A stretch of DNA of 64,000 nt from assembly GCA_964489885.1 (NCBI GenBank), contig CAZAZX010000003.1:1-64000 (forward strand), written 5' to 3'. Origin of the DNA: CAKOTZ01 sp964489885 (GTDB taxonomy: Bacteria; Bacillota; Clostridia; TANB77; CAG-508). The notes under the pieces were generated by a model. That model searched no databases, had not been told where the DNA came from, and was given only the letters and a program-made list of their open reading frames with translations. A program made the translations under genes and the position numbers. Of the stretch, positions 1 to 8,217 are shown in pieces. Numbering within the stretch: the stretch's first letter is position 1; every line of letters starts with the position of its first letter.

Positions 1-744
1 TATTAATATATCTAATCCTTCAGCCGTAAGAGTTGCAGCATCTACAACTGTGGGTACTCCTATTACTATAACTGGCACACCCAAAGTATCTTTGCTTAAC
101 TCTTTTCTTTTATTTCCAACACCTGCACCAGGTGATACTCCTGTATCTGCGATTTGTAATGTATTACTTATTCTTTCTATGCTAGTAGAAGCTAAACTAT
201 CAATTGCAATAATTAGTTTTGGATGAATATTATCAACAATACCTTTTAAAATTTCTTGTGTTTCCATTCCAGTAGTTCCTAAAACACCTGGGGAAATAGC
301 ACTAACCGGTCTAGTATTTGGCTCTAATACTTCTGGAACATATTTTAGCAAGTGTCTTGTAACATCAATACTATTTATTACTTTAGGTCCCAAAGCATCT
401 GGTGTAACGTGCATATTTCCTAAACCTACAACTAAAATATCATCAATATCTGACACATAATTTGAATATATTTTTTTTAGCTCGTCACAAACACAATTAG
501 CAGCCTTATCTATTTCTTCATTTTGTGCCAAATGCAAATTTTTTATATCAATTGTAATATATGTTCCAATTGGCTTTCCTAAAGCCTTTGCTCCCTCAAT
601 CTCCTTAATTTTTACTCTTGTAATTTTCATATTTTCTCTTTCATCATATTCTGTATCTATTCCAGGAATTTCATTTTCCATTTTATTTGCTTTTTTATAA
701 ATTTCTCTTCTTTCATCTGCTAAATCTGTTCTAAAATTATACAT
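1..744 (-). CDS. gpr: Spore germination protease GPR, C-terminus cut off by window edge
   Basis: This gene encodes the aspartic-type endopeptidase (family A25) that degrades small acid-soluble spore proteins during germination. About 248 residues are visible, starting with MYNFRTDLADERREIY. The stretch with GLGNMHVTPDALGP and AISPGVLGTTG is typical of the family. The ATG at 744-742 is preceded by GGAGG and a run of seven T. The gene lies downstream of spoIIQ-like and spoIID genes on the same strand, so it is part of a sporulation cluster. Its ribosome binding site sits inside a hairpin. The 3' end is outside the window. Confidence 0.93.
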   Translation of the reverse strand, partial: MYNFRTDLADERREIYKKANKMENEIPGIDTEYDERENMKITRVKIKEIEGAKALGKPIGTYITIDIKNLHLAQNEEIDKAANCVCDELKKIYSNYVSDIDDILVVGLGNMHVTPDALGPKVINSIDVTRHLLKYVPEVLEPNTRPVSAISPGVLGTTGMETQEILKGIVDNIHPKLIIAIDSLASTSIERISNTLQIADTGVSPGAGVGNKRKELSKDTLGVPVIVIGVPTVVDAATLTAEGLDILI

Positions 745-751
745 AAAAAAA

Positions 752-787
752 CCTCCAATTTATATAAGTTATTTTATATAAATTGGA
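752..787 (-). terminator. Hairpin plus T-run that overlaps the gpr ribosome binding site
   Basis: There is a perfect 15-bp inverted repeat, with arms at 752-766 and 773-787 and a 6-nt loop. On the minus strand the second arm ends in GGAGG and is followed by seven T and then the gpr ATG. The same element therefore has the form of an intrinsic terminator for the upstream spoIIQ-like gene and would also sequester the gpr Shine-Dalgarno sequence. Which role dominates cannot be told from sequence. Confidence 0.75.
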
Positions 788-810
788 GATTTTTATACAA
801 CATATTTAAT

Positions 811-1650
811 TTATTGTATATAAATGCAAGGATCTACATTTTCGTTATTTTTTAAAATTTCAAAATGCAAATGTTCTGTATCAGTTACTTCAAAAGTTGC
901 TGTATTTCCTACAGTTCCTATTGTTTGTCCACTAGTAACCTCTTCACCTTCAGTTACAAACTCTGCTGTTAAAAGATTAGAATAAACTGTTTTAAATCCA
1001 TTTTGATGTTCAATAACAACTGTTAATCCATACCTTGGATCATTTTTTATAGCACTAACTCTTCCATCTGCTGCTGCTTTTACAACACTTGTTTTTTCAG
1101 CTTTTATATCAACACCTGGATGAGTTATCCACTCTTTAAGTGTATCAGAATATACTAACTTATCTTTGGCATATTCTTTTATTATTTCTCCTTCAACTGG
1201 TTTTACAAAAACAGGATCTTTCTCCTCTACTTTTGTTGATGTTTGAACATTGTTTTCAGTTTCGTTTACATTTTTTTCTTTATTGCTTTTAGATAAACTG
1301 TTATCTTTTTTTGAGCTTATTTCATTTTTTGGTGATTGCTTAGTAACAACTGTATTTTCAGTTTTTATTGAATTAGTTACAGTGCTTAAATTGTTTGCAG
1401 CCTCATTTACACTTTTTCCAATTGAAATACTTGTTTCTTGTGTCGAATTAAAATTATTTGAAATTTCATTGTTTGGAACTAAACCATCTATTTTAGCTGT
1501 ACTAAATTGACTTTCTTCTTTTGCAGGTCCACCATTTAACAAAATATAAAAAGCAATACAAGCAAGTAAAACAATTATACATAAAGAACCAATTCCATAA
1601 AACAGCGTTTTTTTACTACTTTCTTGCCCAAAATCATTATTTCTTCCCAT
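811..1650 (-). CDS. spoIIQ: Membrane-anchored M23 (LytM) peptidase, SpoIIQ-like
   Basis: The 279-residue protein has one N-terminal membrane span (about residues 16-38), a long Ser/Asn/Lys-rich linker and a C-terminal M23 domain (about 150-279). The domain keeps HPGVD (HxxxD) and HLHFE (HxH), so the zinc ligands look present, unlike the degenerate Bacillus SpoIIQ. The third conserved region reads YSNL where active enzymes usually have YaHL. Its position between spoIID and gpr argues for SpoIIQ, the forespore half of the engulfment and feeding-channel complex. A SigF/SigG-type promoter lies upstream. The assignment to SpoIIQ rather than another LytM protein is inferred from context. Confidence 0.75.
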   Translation of the reverse strand: MGRNNDFGQESSKKTLFYGIGSLCIIVLLACIAFYILLNGGPAKEESQFSTAKIDGLVPNNEISNNFNSTQETSISIGKSVNEAANNLSTVTNSIKTENTVVTKQSPKNEISSKKDNSLSKSNKEKNVNETENNVQTSTKVEEKDPVFVKPVEGEIIKEYAKDKLVYSDTLKEWITHPGVDIKAEKTSVVKAAADGRVSAIKNDPRYGLTVVIEHQNGFKTVYSNLLTAEFVTEGEEVTSGQTIGTVGNTATFEVTDTEHLHFEILKNNENVDPCIYIQ

Positions 1651-1708
1651 TTTAACCTCCTAAAATATCTATGTTACTTACAGCAACAAACATTTTTCAT
1701 ATATTAGG

Positions 1709-1736
1709 AGTATTACCCAAAACTTGTAAAATATAC
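1709..1736 (-). promoter_or_regulatory. Candidate SigF/SigG promoter of the spoIIQ-like gene
   Basis: On the minus strand GTATA (1736-1732) is followed after 14 nt by GGTAATACT (1717-1709). This resembles the forespore consensus GHATR and GGNNANNNT. The spacing is one base shorter than usual. It fits expression of spoIIQ in the forespore. Confidence 0.45.
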
Positions 1737-1763
1737 AAATTATTTAATATTTATATATAAAGT

Positions 1764-2766
1764 TTAATACTGACTTACTTCTACATTTTGATAAAAATGT
1801 TTAATTATTTCTTCATAGTTTTTTCCCTGTTTTGCTAAGCTATCACTTCCTGTTTGACTAAGACCAACTCCATGTCCATATCCTTTAACATAAAATTTGG
1901 CAATACCATTATTTACCTCTACCTGAAAATTTGTAGACTTTAATCCAAAAGTTGTTCTTGCTTCCACTCCAGATATATTTACATTGCCTATTTTTAAGGT
2001 TTTAACTCTTCCAGTTTCAGTATATTCAACAATTTTTATGTCATCGCCTTTATTTAAATCAATTTTAATGTCACTATATTTTGGCTTTAATTTATCAATA
2101 ATATCGTTTTCTGTTAATTCAACTTCAGATGAATATTGAGCATAATTTTCTTCTCCAGATGTTTCAACACTTTGTAAATATGGAAAATTGCTACCTCCCC
2201 ATACATTTATTGGAATTTCAGTTCTTCCACCACTATTAGAATGAAAAAAGGCATTTATAGGTTCTCCATTATAAGTAATAATTTTTCCAACTGTCGAGTT
2301 CACTGCTTCTAAAATTTTATTCCAATTTTCTTCTCTTTTGCTTTCATCCCACTTGTTCATCCTATCTTCCTTAGAAATCCAAGCTTGACAACATTTGGAA
2401 TCATCACAAATATTAGCTATTCCATGTTTTTGTGGGCTATGAATTATTTTATATAAAGTATATGTTCTCGCAACAATTGCTTGTGCTTTTAAAGCTTCAA
2501 TATCATATTCAGCAGGCATTTCTGCAGAAACAACACCGAAGTAAATACTCATCAAGATTTAAAGTTTCAACTTGATTTGTACTTTTATGTAAGAGCTTTA
2601 TGGTATTAAAGTCTTTATAATTATACTGAACAATACTTGAAGCTTCAACCTCGTTTAATAAATTTTGACTTGAAACTTCCTCTGATTTAAAAGATTTTGT
2701 AAAAATTAATGGAATTAAAAAGCAAAATAAAATTAAAAAGAGAAAATAAACTAATATTCTTTTCAA
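1764..2766 (-). CDS. spoIID: SpoIID, peptidoglycan lytic transglycosylase, read through one +1 frameshift
   Basis: SpoIID is the mother-cell enzyme that cleaves denuded glycan strands during engulfment. The N-terminal part (codons 1-76) has one membrane span (residues 4-24) and ends at NLDEYLL. Then the zero frame meets CGG and reaches TGA within nine codons. Skipping the C gives GVVSAEMPAEYDIEALKAQA, the conserved catalytic start of the family, and an uninterrupted frame to GYGHGVGLSQTG and the stop. The merged product is 333 residues, close to the 343 of Bacillus SpoIID. The only defect is the single extra base, so I annotate one gene, not a pseudogene. It starts 35 nt after sigF. Confidence 0.88.
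2536..2538 (-). other. +1 frameshift site CGG(T) in spoIID
   Basis: Codon 77 of spoIID is CGG (minus strand 2538-2536), in the context TTA CTT CGG TGT. Frame 0 stops nine codons later. Skipping C2538 makes the next codon GGT (Gly) and restores the conserved E-Y-L-x-G-V-V motif. Confidence 0.85.
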
Positions 2767-2800
2767 TTATTCCTCCTTATGATGGACAATACTATCCCAT

Positions 2801-3529
2801 TTATCCAATTAATTTAACTTTCATTTTATCCAATACCCTTCTTTCAATTCTAGATACCTGAACTTGAGTAATTCCAAGTATTTTTGCCACTTCTGTTTGA
2901 GTTTCTTCCTTAAAATATCTAAGCATAATAATTTCTTTTTCTCTATTATCTAGCTTATCAATCAATTGTTTAATACATAGTTTATCAACAATATTACTGG
3001 CTTCATCTGTTTCCGAACTTAATTTATCCAGTATACTTGTTTTACACTCTTCATTATCATTCGAATATGCATCAGCTTGAATTGATTCAATTTTCTTTGT
3101 TGAATCTAAAGCAACAGCAATTTCTTCTTTTGTTACATTTAATATTTCTGCAAGTTCAATAATTCCAACATTCCTACCTTCTTTTATTAAATATTCATTT
3201 TGTACAATTTTTATTCTGTTTGCAAGTTCTTTTATACTTCTGCTAACTCTAATTGGACCATCATCTCTTATAAATCTTTTTATTTCTCCTAATATATATG
3301 GTACAGCATATGTTGACATTTTAACATCAAAAGAAGTATCAAACCTCTTTATTGCTTTAATAAATCCCATACAGCCTATTTGATACAAATCCTCAGTTTC
3401 ATATCCTCTTCCTTCAAATCGTTTCACAATGCTCCATGTCAAAGCATTATTTATATGTAATATCCTTTCCATTGCTATTTTATCTCCATGCTGAGCTCGA
3501 ACAATATCTTCTGTTTTAGTTTCATACAT
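2801..3529 (-). CDS. sigF: RNA polymerase sigma-F factor
   Basis: This is the forespore-specific sigma factor of early sporulation, 242 residues. Region 2 is seen in GYETEDLYQIGCMGFIKAIK, and region 4 with its helix-turn-helix is near the C-terminus (TQTEVAKILGITQVQVSRIE). It follows spoIIAA and spoIIAB in the canonical spoIIA order, with 28 nt between spoIIAB and sigF. A GAGGAG ribosome binding site precedes the ATG. SpoIIAB is expected to hold it inactive until septation. Sequence alone separates it poorly from SigG, but the operon decides for SigF. Confidence 0.95.
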   Translation of the reverse strand: MYETKTEDIVRAQHGDKIAMERILHINNALTWSIVKRFEGRGYETEDLYQIGCMGFIKAIKRFDTSFDVKMSTYAVPYILGEIKRFIRDDGPIRVSRSIKELANRIKIVQNEYLIKEGRNVGIIELAEILNVTKEEIAVALDSTKKIESIQADAYSNDNEECKTSILDKLSSETDEASNIVDKLCIKQLIDKLDNREKEIIMLRYFKEETQTEVAKILGITQVQVSRIERRVLDKMKVKLIG

Positions 3530-3556
3530 AAATTGTTCTCCTCTTTGTTCAAACTT

Positions 3557-4024
3557 TTATGATTTCATTGAAGTAAATTCCTCAATTGGAGCATATTTTT
3601 TTATGTTTTTTCTCATTGTAACTTTAGTACCAATACCTAATATAGATTCAATTTTCATCTCATCCATAAAGCTTTCCATTATTGTAATTCCCATCCCTGA
3701 TCTTTCTAAATTCGGTTTTGATGTATACAACGGTTCTCTCGCTTTTTCTATATTATCTATTCCTTTTCCATTATCTGAAATTTCAATTTGAATCCCACCA
3801 GAATAGATTTTTGCTATAATTTTTATTATTCCCTCTTTGTCTTCATATCCATGAATAATACAGTTAGTAACAGCTTCAGAAACCGCAGTTTTAATATCTG
3901 CCAATTCTTCTATTGTAGGATCTAATTGTGCTGCAAAAGATGCAACAGTTATTCTTGCAAATGCTTCATTAGACGATTTACTTACAAATTCCAATTTCAT
4001 CTCATTTTCAAATAAATCTTTCAA
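3557..4024 (-). CDS. spoIIAB: Anti-sigma F factor SpoIIAB (serine kinase)
   Basis: This 155-residue GHKL-fold kinase binds SigF and phosphorylates SpoIIAA. The ATP-binding N box (AVSEAVTNCIIHGY, about residues 47-60) and the G1/G2 boxes (ISDNGKGI, SGMGITIMESFMD) are intact. Length matches the family (about 146). It sits between spoIIAA and sigF with 19 and 28 nt gaps, so the partner-switching module is complete. Confidence 0.96.
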   Translation of the reverse strand: MKDLFENEMKLEFVSKSSNEAFARITVASFAAQLDPTIEELADIKTAVSEAVTNCIIHGYEDKEGIIKIIAKIYSGGIQIEISDNGKGIDNIEKAREPLYTSKPNLERSGMGITIMESFMDEMKIESILGIGTKVTMRKNIKKYAPIEEFTSMKS

Positions 4025-4042
4025 ATTTAATTCACTCCTGTT

Positions 4043-4366
4043 CTAATTTTTTATTGCATCATTTTTTATTGGTATAATTTTTTGAAGTCCTGACATTTTA
4101 AAAATTTTTTCCAAATTCTCATTTATATTTTCTATAAATAGTTGTCCTCCAATCATTTTTACTAACTTAAATCTTCCAACTACCATTCCAATCCCTGAAC
4201 TGTCCATAAAAGATACTTTATTAAAATCAAGTATAACTTTTTTAGGCATATATCTTTGAATTTCATAGTCTGCTTTCCTCCTTATTTTTTCTGTTGTATA
4301 GTGATCAATTTCTTCAGTAATTTCTATAAACAGTAGCTTGTCCTTTGGATCATACTTAGTATTCAT
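4043..4366 (-). CDS. spoIIAA: Anti-anti-sigma factor SpoIIAA (STAS domain)
   Basis: This single STAS-domain protein of 107 residues releases SigF by binding SpoIIAB. The phosphorylation site is the serine in FMDSSGIGMVVGR (about residue 57). It is the first gene of the spoIIA operon and is preceded by a good SigH-type promoter. Confidence 0.95.
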   Translation of the reverse strand: MNTKYDPKDKLLFIEITEEIDHYTTEKIRRKADYEIQRYMPKKVILDFNKVSFMDSSGIGMVVGRFKLVKMIGGQLFIENINENLEKIFKMSGLQKIIPIKNDAIKN

Positions 4367-4391
4367 TTTTTACCCCCTTCACATAGTTATT

Positions 4392-4420
4392 TTATACTAT
4401 TTTTGGTAAATTTTTCCTGC
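4392..4420 (-). promoter_or_regulatory. SigH-type promoter of the spoIIA operon
   Basis: On the minus strand GCAGGAAAA (4420-4412) matches the SigH -35 consensus RNAGGAWWW. After 11 nt, ATAGTATAA (4400-4392) matches RNNGAATWW with one mismatch. SigH control of spoIIA is established in Bacillus and Clostridium. Confidence 0.65.
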
Positions 4421-4424
4421 AAAG

Positions 4425-4469
4425 AAAAATAGGAAGTTATGTCGTTTTTCGACATAACTTCCTATTTTT
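4425..4469 (-). terminator. Intrinsic terminator between the WG-repeat gene and spoIIA
   Basis: This is a perfect 20-bp stem (4425-4444 and 4450-4469) with a five-base loop. The outer base pairs form A/T tracts on both sides, so it can end transcription of the gene that stops at 4488. It insulates spoIIA from upstream read-through. Confidence 0.85.
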
Positions 4470-4487
4470 AAGAATTATTACTTTTTA

Positions 4488-6008
4488 CTATTGAATTGTA
4501 TTCATATTAATTACAGCACCCGTTGTTCCACCTGAAGTAGGATTTACCTCATCTATAGTTGCAGCATTAACAGATATTGAATCAGTACCACTAGTATTAG
4601 TTGTATTTTGATCTGTTGAAGGTCTTTCCTCAATAACATTTCCTGTTGTTTGAGTAGAAGTACCTGTGTCATTACCACTCATTTTTAAATATTCTTCTAA
4701 AGATAATGTTTGTCCATTATATTCTAAATATACCTTTTTTTCTCCTAAATTAGTTATAGCATAAATTTTATCAAATGCTACAGGAGCGATAAATTTACCA
4801 GTTGAATTTACTATTCCATATTTATTATTTTTACAGGTAACTATACCCTCTATTGAATCTATAGTTAATAAATTTTCTCCTTTGGCATCTTTTTTAGCAC
4901 CATTGATGTATCCTAAACTATCATAAGCAACATCAACAATAACATTTCCATTTTTATCAATTAATCCCCATTGATTGTCTTTCATAACTGGAATACAATT
5001 ATCAAATAAAAACATACTATTTGTTATTCCATTACTTGGGAATAAAGTAGAATCTATTCCTATTTGATTATATTCTATATAAACTATCCTTTTTCCGTTC
5101 TTATCTAAGACACCACATAAATTATTATTTTTTACATAATATAATCTTGTATCATTATCTAATACTTTTATTTCGTCATATTCTGGTGCAATTTTTTGAG
5201 AACCTTCATTTGAGAATATTCCACATTTTTTTCCTGTTGTTACATAAAAATCATTTGCAACTTCAATATATTCTATTTTATCATATTTAAGTCCGATTAT
5301 TTGTTTATTATCTTTTGTAATTACTCCATAAATAAACTTATCTTTACTTTCTTGTCTTTTTACAACAAGCATATCATGTAATATCGCTTTTTGACTTTTA
5401 TATTCACTATCTAAGCCAGAAAATCCATAATTATTAATAACCGTAGGTTCAATAACTGAAACCAAATATGGTAATGTTGAAATTGTAATTAAATTTCTTT
5501 CTTTATTATAGTTAAATTTAAGGTTGCATGCCATTTGTAAAGAATCTGATGTTACATATAGCTTATCTGATATTGTTTTGACTGGTTCATCTAAATCAAA
5601 CCAATCATAGTCATGCTTTTCAGCATTGGGATCAACTTTATATAGTTTATTTGATCCTAATTCAAATCCAGCAACTTCTTTTTGATTATTTACATAACAT
5701 TGACTTTGATCTTCATTTAATTGGTTATAGTCCCCATTGTAATAATCATAGCCTACCATTTTTGCTATATCTTGAATTGATACATAAACTTTGTTTGAAT
5801 TTGAATCAAAAACAAATAAATTCTCTGGTATATTTGTTCTTTTTTTGTCTATAACAAGTTTTAATTGTTTTGATTCAAGATGTGCAAAATACAACATTAC
5901 AATAAGAACAATAAAAAATATTATTACAGTAAAAATAATTGACCATTTTAATATTTTTTTTATTTTTTCATCATTATTATCCTTTTTTTCTTGTCCAATT
6001 AATTCCAT
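4488..6008 (-). CDS. Membrane-anchored WG-repeat protein
   Basis: The 506-residue protein has one membrane span (about residues 20-43), an extracytoplasmic region resembling a copper-amine-oxidase-N/stalk domain (about 55-190), and then at least five WG (KWG) repeats such as DNQWGLIDKNGNVIVDVAYD and NNKYGIVNSTGKFIAPVAFD. The C-terminal 70 residues are rich in Thr, Ser and Asn and look unstructured. WG repeats are beta-hairpin modules of unknown function often found on surface proteins. It is followed by a strong terminator and preceded at 17 nt by tgt, so it may be co-transcribed with it. Confidence 0.75.
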   Translation of the reverse strand: MELIGQEKKDNNDEKIKKILKWSIIFTVIIFFIVLIVMLYFAHLESKQLKLVIDKKRTNIPENLFVFDSNSNKVYVSIQDIAKMVGYDYYNGDYNQLNEDQSQCYVNNQKEVAGFELGSNKLYKVDPNAEKHDYDWFDLDEPVKTISDKLYVTSDSLQMACNLKFNYNKERNLITISTLPYLVSVIEPTVINNYGFSGLDSEYKSQKAILHDMLVVKRQESKDKFIYGVITKDNKQIIGLKYDKIEYIEVANDFYVTTGKKCGIFSNEGSQKIAPEYDEIKVLDNDTRLYYVKNNNLCGVLDKNGKRIVYIEYNQIGIDSTLFPSNGITNSMFLFDNCIPVMKDNQWGLIDKNGNVIVDVAYDSLGYINGAKKDAKGENLLTIDSIEGIVTCKNNKYGIVNSTGKFIAPVAFDKIYAITNLGEKKVYLEYNGQTLSLEEYLKMSGNDTGTSTQTTGNVIEERPSTDQNTTNTSGTDSISVNAATIDEVNPTSGGTTGAVINMNTIQ

Positions 6009-6025
6009 TGGCTTTCCCCCTTTAA

Positions 6026-7150
6026 CTATTCTATATATCCATATTGTTTATAAAATTCATCTCGAAAAGATACCAAATTATCATTCTCTATTTCTATTCT
6101 AACTCTTTCCATTAATTTCGTCAAGAATCGTAAATTATGAATTGACAAAAGTCTAATGCCCAAAATTTCTTTTGATTTAACTAGATGTCTAATATAAGCT
6201 CTTGTATAATTTTTACATGTATAACAATCACAATTTTCATCTAATGGCGAAAAGTCTCTTTCATAAGGTTTATTTCTTATCACAACTTTTCCTTTTGAAG
6301 TTAAAGCTGTTCCATTTCTTGCAATTCTAGTAGGCAAAACACAATCACACATATCTATTCCCCTTAAAACAGCTTCTATTAAATAATCTGGTGTTCCAAC
6401 TCCCATTAAATATCTAGGCTTTTCCTTTGGTAAAAATTGAGTTGTAAATTCTAGCAATTCACACATCAATTCTTTTGGTTCTCCTACACTTAGTCCACCT
6501 ATAGCATATCCTGGAAAATTCATTTCTACTAAATCCTTAGCAGATTTTTCTCTTAAGTCTTTATACATTCCTCCTTGTACAATTCCAAATAATCCCTGTT
6601 TTTCAACATTTTTATGTGCTTTTTTACATCTTGCAGCCCATCTTGTAGTCCTTTCCATTGATTGTTTAGTATAATCATAAGTTGATGGGTATTCAACACA
6701 TTCATCAAAAGCCATAATTATATCGGCTCCAAGGGCTTCTTCTATTTCCATTACACTTTCTGGAGAAAGAAAATGTGTGCTTCCATCCAAATGAGATTTA
6801 AATTCAACACCCTCTTCTGTAATCTTTCTTAAATCTCCTAAGCTAAATACCTGAAATCCACCACTATCTGTTAAAATAGCTCTATCCCAATTCATAAACT
6901 TATGTAGACCTCCCGCTTCTTTTACAAGTTCATGACCTGGTCTTAAATATAAATGATAAGTATTTGACAATATAATTTGTGCTTTAACTTCATCTTTTAG
7001 TTCTTCTGGAGTCATTGATTTTACAGTTGCTTGTGTACCAACTGGCATAAAAACTGGCGTTTCAATTGTTCCATGAGGTGTATATATTCTTCCTCTTCTT
7101 GCTCCTGTTTGTTTGCATTCGTGTATTAATTCATATCTTATTGCTTCCAT
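6026..7150 (-). CDS. tgt: Queuine/preQ1 tRNA-guanine transglycosylase
   Basis: The enzyme exchanges guanine 34 of GUN-anticodon tRNAs for the queuosine precursor. It is 374 residues. LTDSGGFQVFSLG and the catalytic aspartate region GGLSVGEPKE/LMGVGTPDYL are intact. The zinc-binding C-terminal motif CDCYTCKNYTRAYIRHL is present. It lies 16 nt downstream of queA, which acts in the same pathway. Confidence 0.97.
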   Translation of the reverse strand: MEAIRYELIHECKQTGARRGRIYTPHGTIETPVFMPVGTQATVKSMTPEELKDEVKAQIILSNTYHLYLRPGHELVKEAGGLHKFMNWDRAILTDSGGFQVFSLGDLRKITEEGVEFKSHLDGSTHFLSPESVMEIEEALGADIIMAFDECVEYPSTYDYTKQSMERTTRWAARCKKAHKNVEKQGLFGIVQGGMYKDLREKSAKDLVEMNFPGYAIGGLSVGEPKELMCELLEFTTQFLPKEKPRYLMGVGTPDYLIEAVLRGIDMCDCVLPTRIARNGTALTSKGKVVIRNKPYERDFSPLDENCDCYTCKNYTRAYIRHLVKSKEILGIRLLSIHNLRFLTKLMERVRIEIENDNLVSFRDEFYKQYGYIE

Positions 7151-7166
7151 TAGATTTTCCTTTCTA

Positions 7167-8192
7167 TTATAAAATTAACATTGCATCTCCAAAACTAAAA
7201 AATTTATACTTTTCTTCAACAGCTCTATTATATGCCTGCATTATAAAATCTTTTCCTGCTAAGGCTGAAACAAGCATAATAAGAGTTGACTTTGGCAAAT
7301 GAAAATTTGTAATCAATGCATCAATACATTTGTATTTATAACCAGGATATATAAATATACTTGTATCTGATTCTATTGGTTTTACTCTTCCATTTTCATC
7401 TGCTACAGATTCAAGTACTCTGCATGAAGTTGTTCCACATGCAATAACCCTTTTTCCATTTTCTTTTGCCTTGTTAATCTTATCAGCATCTTCTGCTTTA
7501 ATATAAAAATGTTCTGAGTGCATATCGTGTTCTTCAATATTTTCAACCTTTACAGGTCTAAACGTTCCAATACCAACATGAAGAGTAACATTTGCAATTA
7601 TAATTCCATTTTCTTCTAATTTTTTTAAAAGCTCTTTTGTAAAGTGTAATCCTGCAGTTGGTGCTGCAGCACTACCTTCATATTTTGCATAAACAGTTTG
7701 ATACCTATTTTTATCTTTTAAGCTTTCTGTTATATATGGTGGAAGAGGCATTAGTCCTATTTTATCTAATATTTCATTAAAAATTCCATCATATTTGAAT
7801 TCAACTTTTCTATCTCCATTTGGTAAAACCTCTAGTATAGTAGCCTCTAAAATACCATCTCCAAATATCACCTTTGCACCTTCTTTAAGTCTTCTACCAG
7901 GTTTTACCATTACATCCCATATATCATTTTCAATTCTTTTTAATAAAAGAAATTCCACTGATACTTTTGTATCTTCCTTTATTCCATATAATCTTGCTGG
8001 AATTACCTTTGTATTATTAATAACTAAGCAATCTCCAGGATTTAAGTAATCTATTATATCCTTAAAAATTTTATCTTCAATTGTTTTATTCTTCCTATCT
8101 AACACCATTAATCTAGCTTCATCTCTTTTTTGACTTGGGTGCTGTGCTATCAATTCCTTTGGCAAAAAATAGTCAAATTCTTCAAGTTTCAT
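7167..8192 (-). CDS. queA: S-adenosylmethionine:tRNA ribosyltransferase-isomerase
   Basis: QueA transfers the ribosyl part of AdoMet to preQ1-tRNA to make epoxyqueuosine. It is 341 residues, with the diagnostic AAPTAGLHFT and GIGTFRPVKVENIEEHDMHS stretches. queA-tgt is the common Firmicute order. The genes for de novo preQ1 synthesis are not in this window. Confidence 0.97.
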   Translation of the reverse strand: MKLEEFDYFLPKELIAQHPSQKRDEARLMVLDRKNKTIEDKIFKDIIDYLNPGDCLVINNTKVIPARLYGIKEDTKVSVEFLLLKRIENDIWDVMVKPGRRLKEGAKVIFGDGILEATILEVLPNGDRKVEFKYDGIFNEILDKIGLMPLPPYITESLKDKNRYQTVYAKYEGSAAAPTAGLHFTKELLKKLEENGIIIANVTLHVGIGTFRPVKVENIEEHDMHSEHFYIKAEDADKINKAKENGKRVIACGTTSCRVLESVADENGRVKPIESDTSIFIYPGYKYKCIDALITNFHLPKSTLIMLVSALAGKDFIMQAYNRAVEEKYKFFSFGDAMLIL

Positions 8193-8217
8193 TTTTTTTC
8201 CTTTCCCATTTTTATTA

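Noticed and set aside
1764..2766. spoIID, cpaF, polA, the HAD gene and yaaL as pseudogenes
   Set aside because: Each has only the CGG-linked extra base, no other lesion, and the functions include Pol I and engulfment. The shared site sequence argues against decay.
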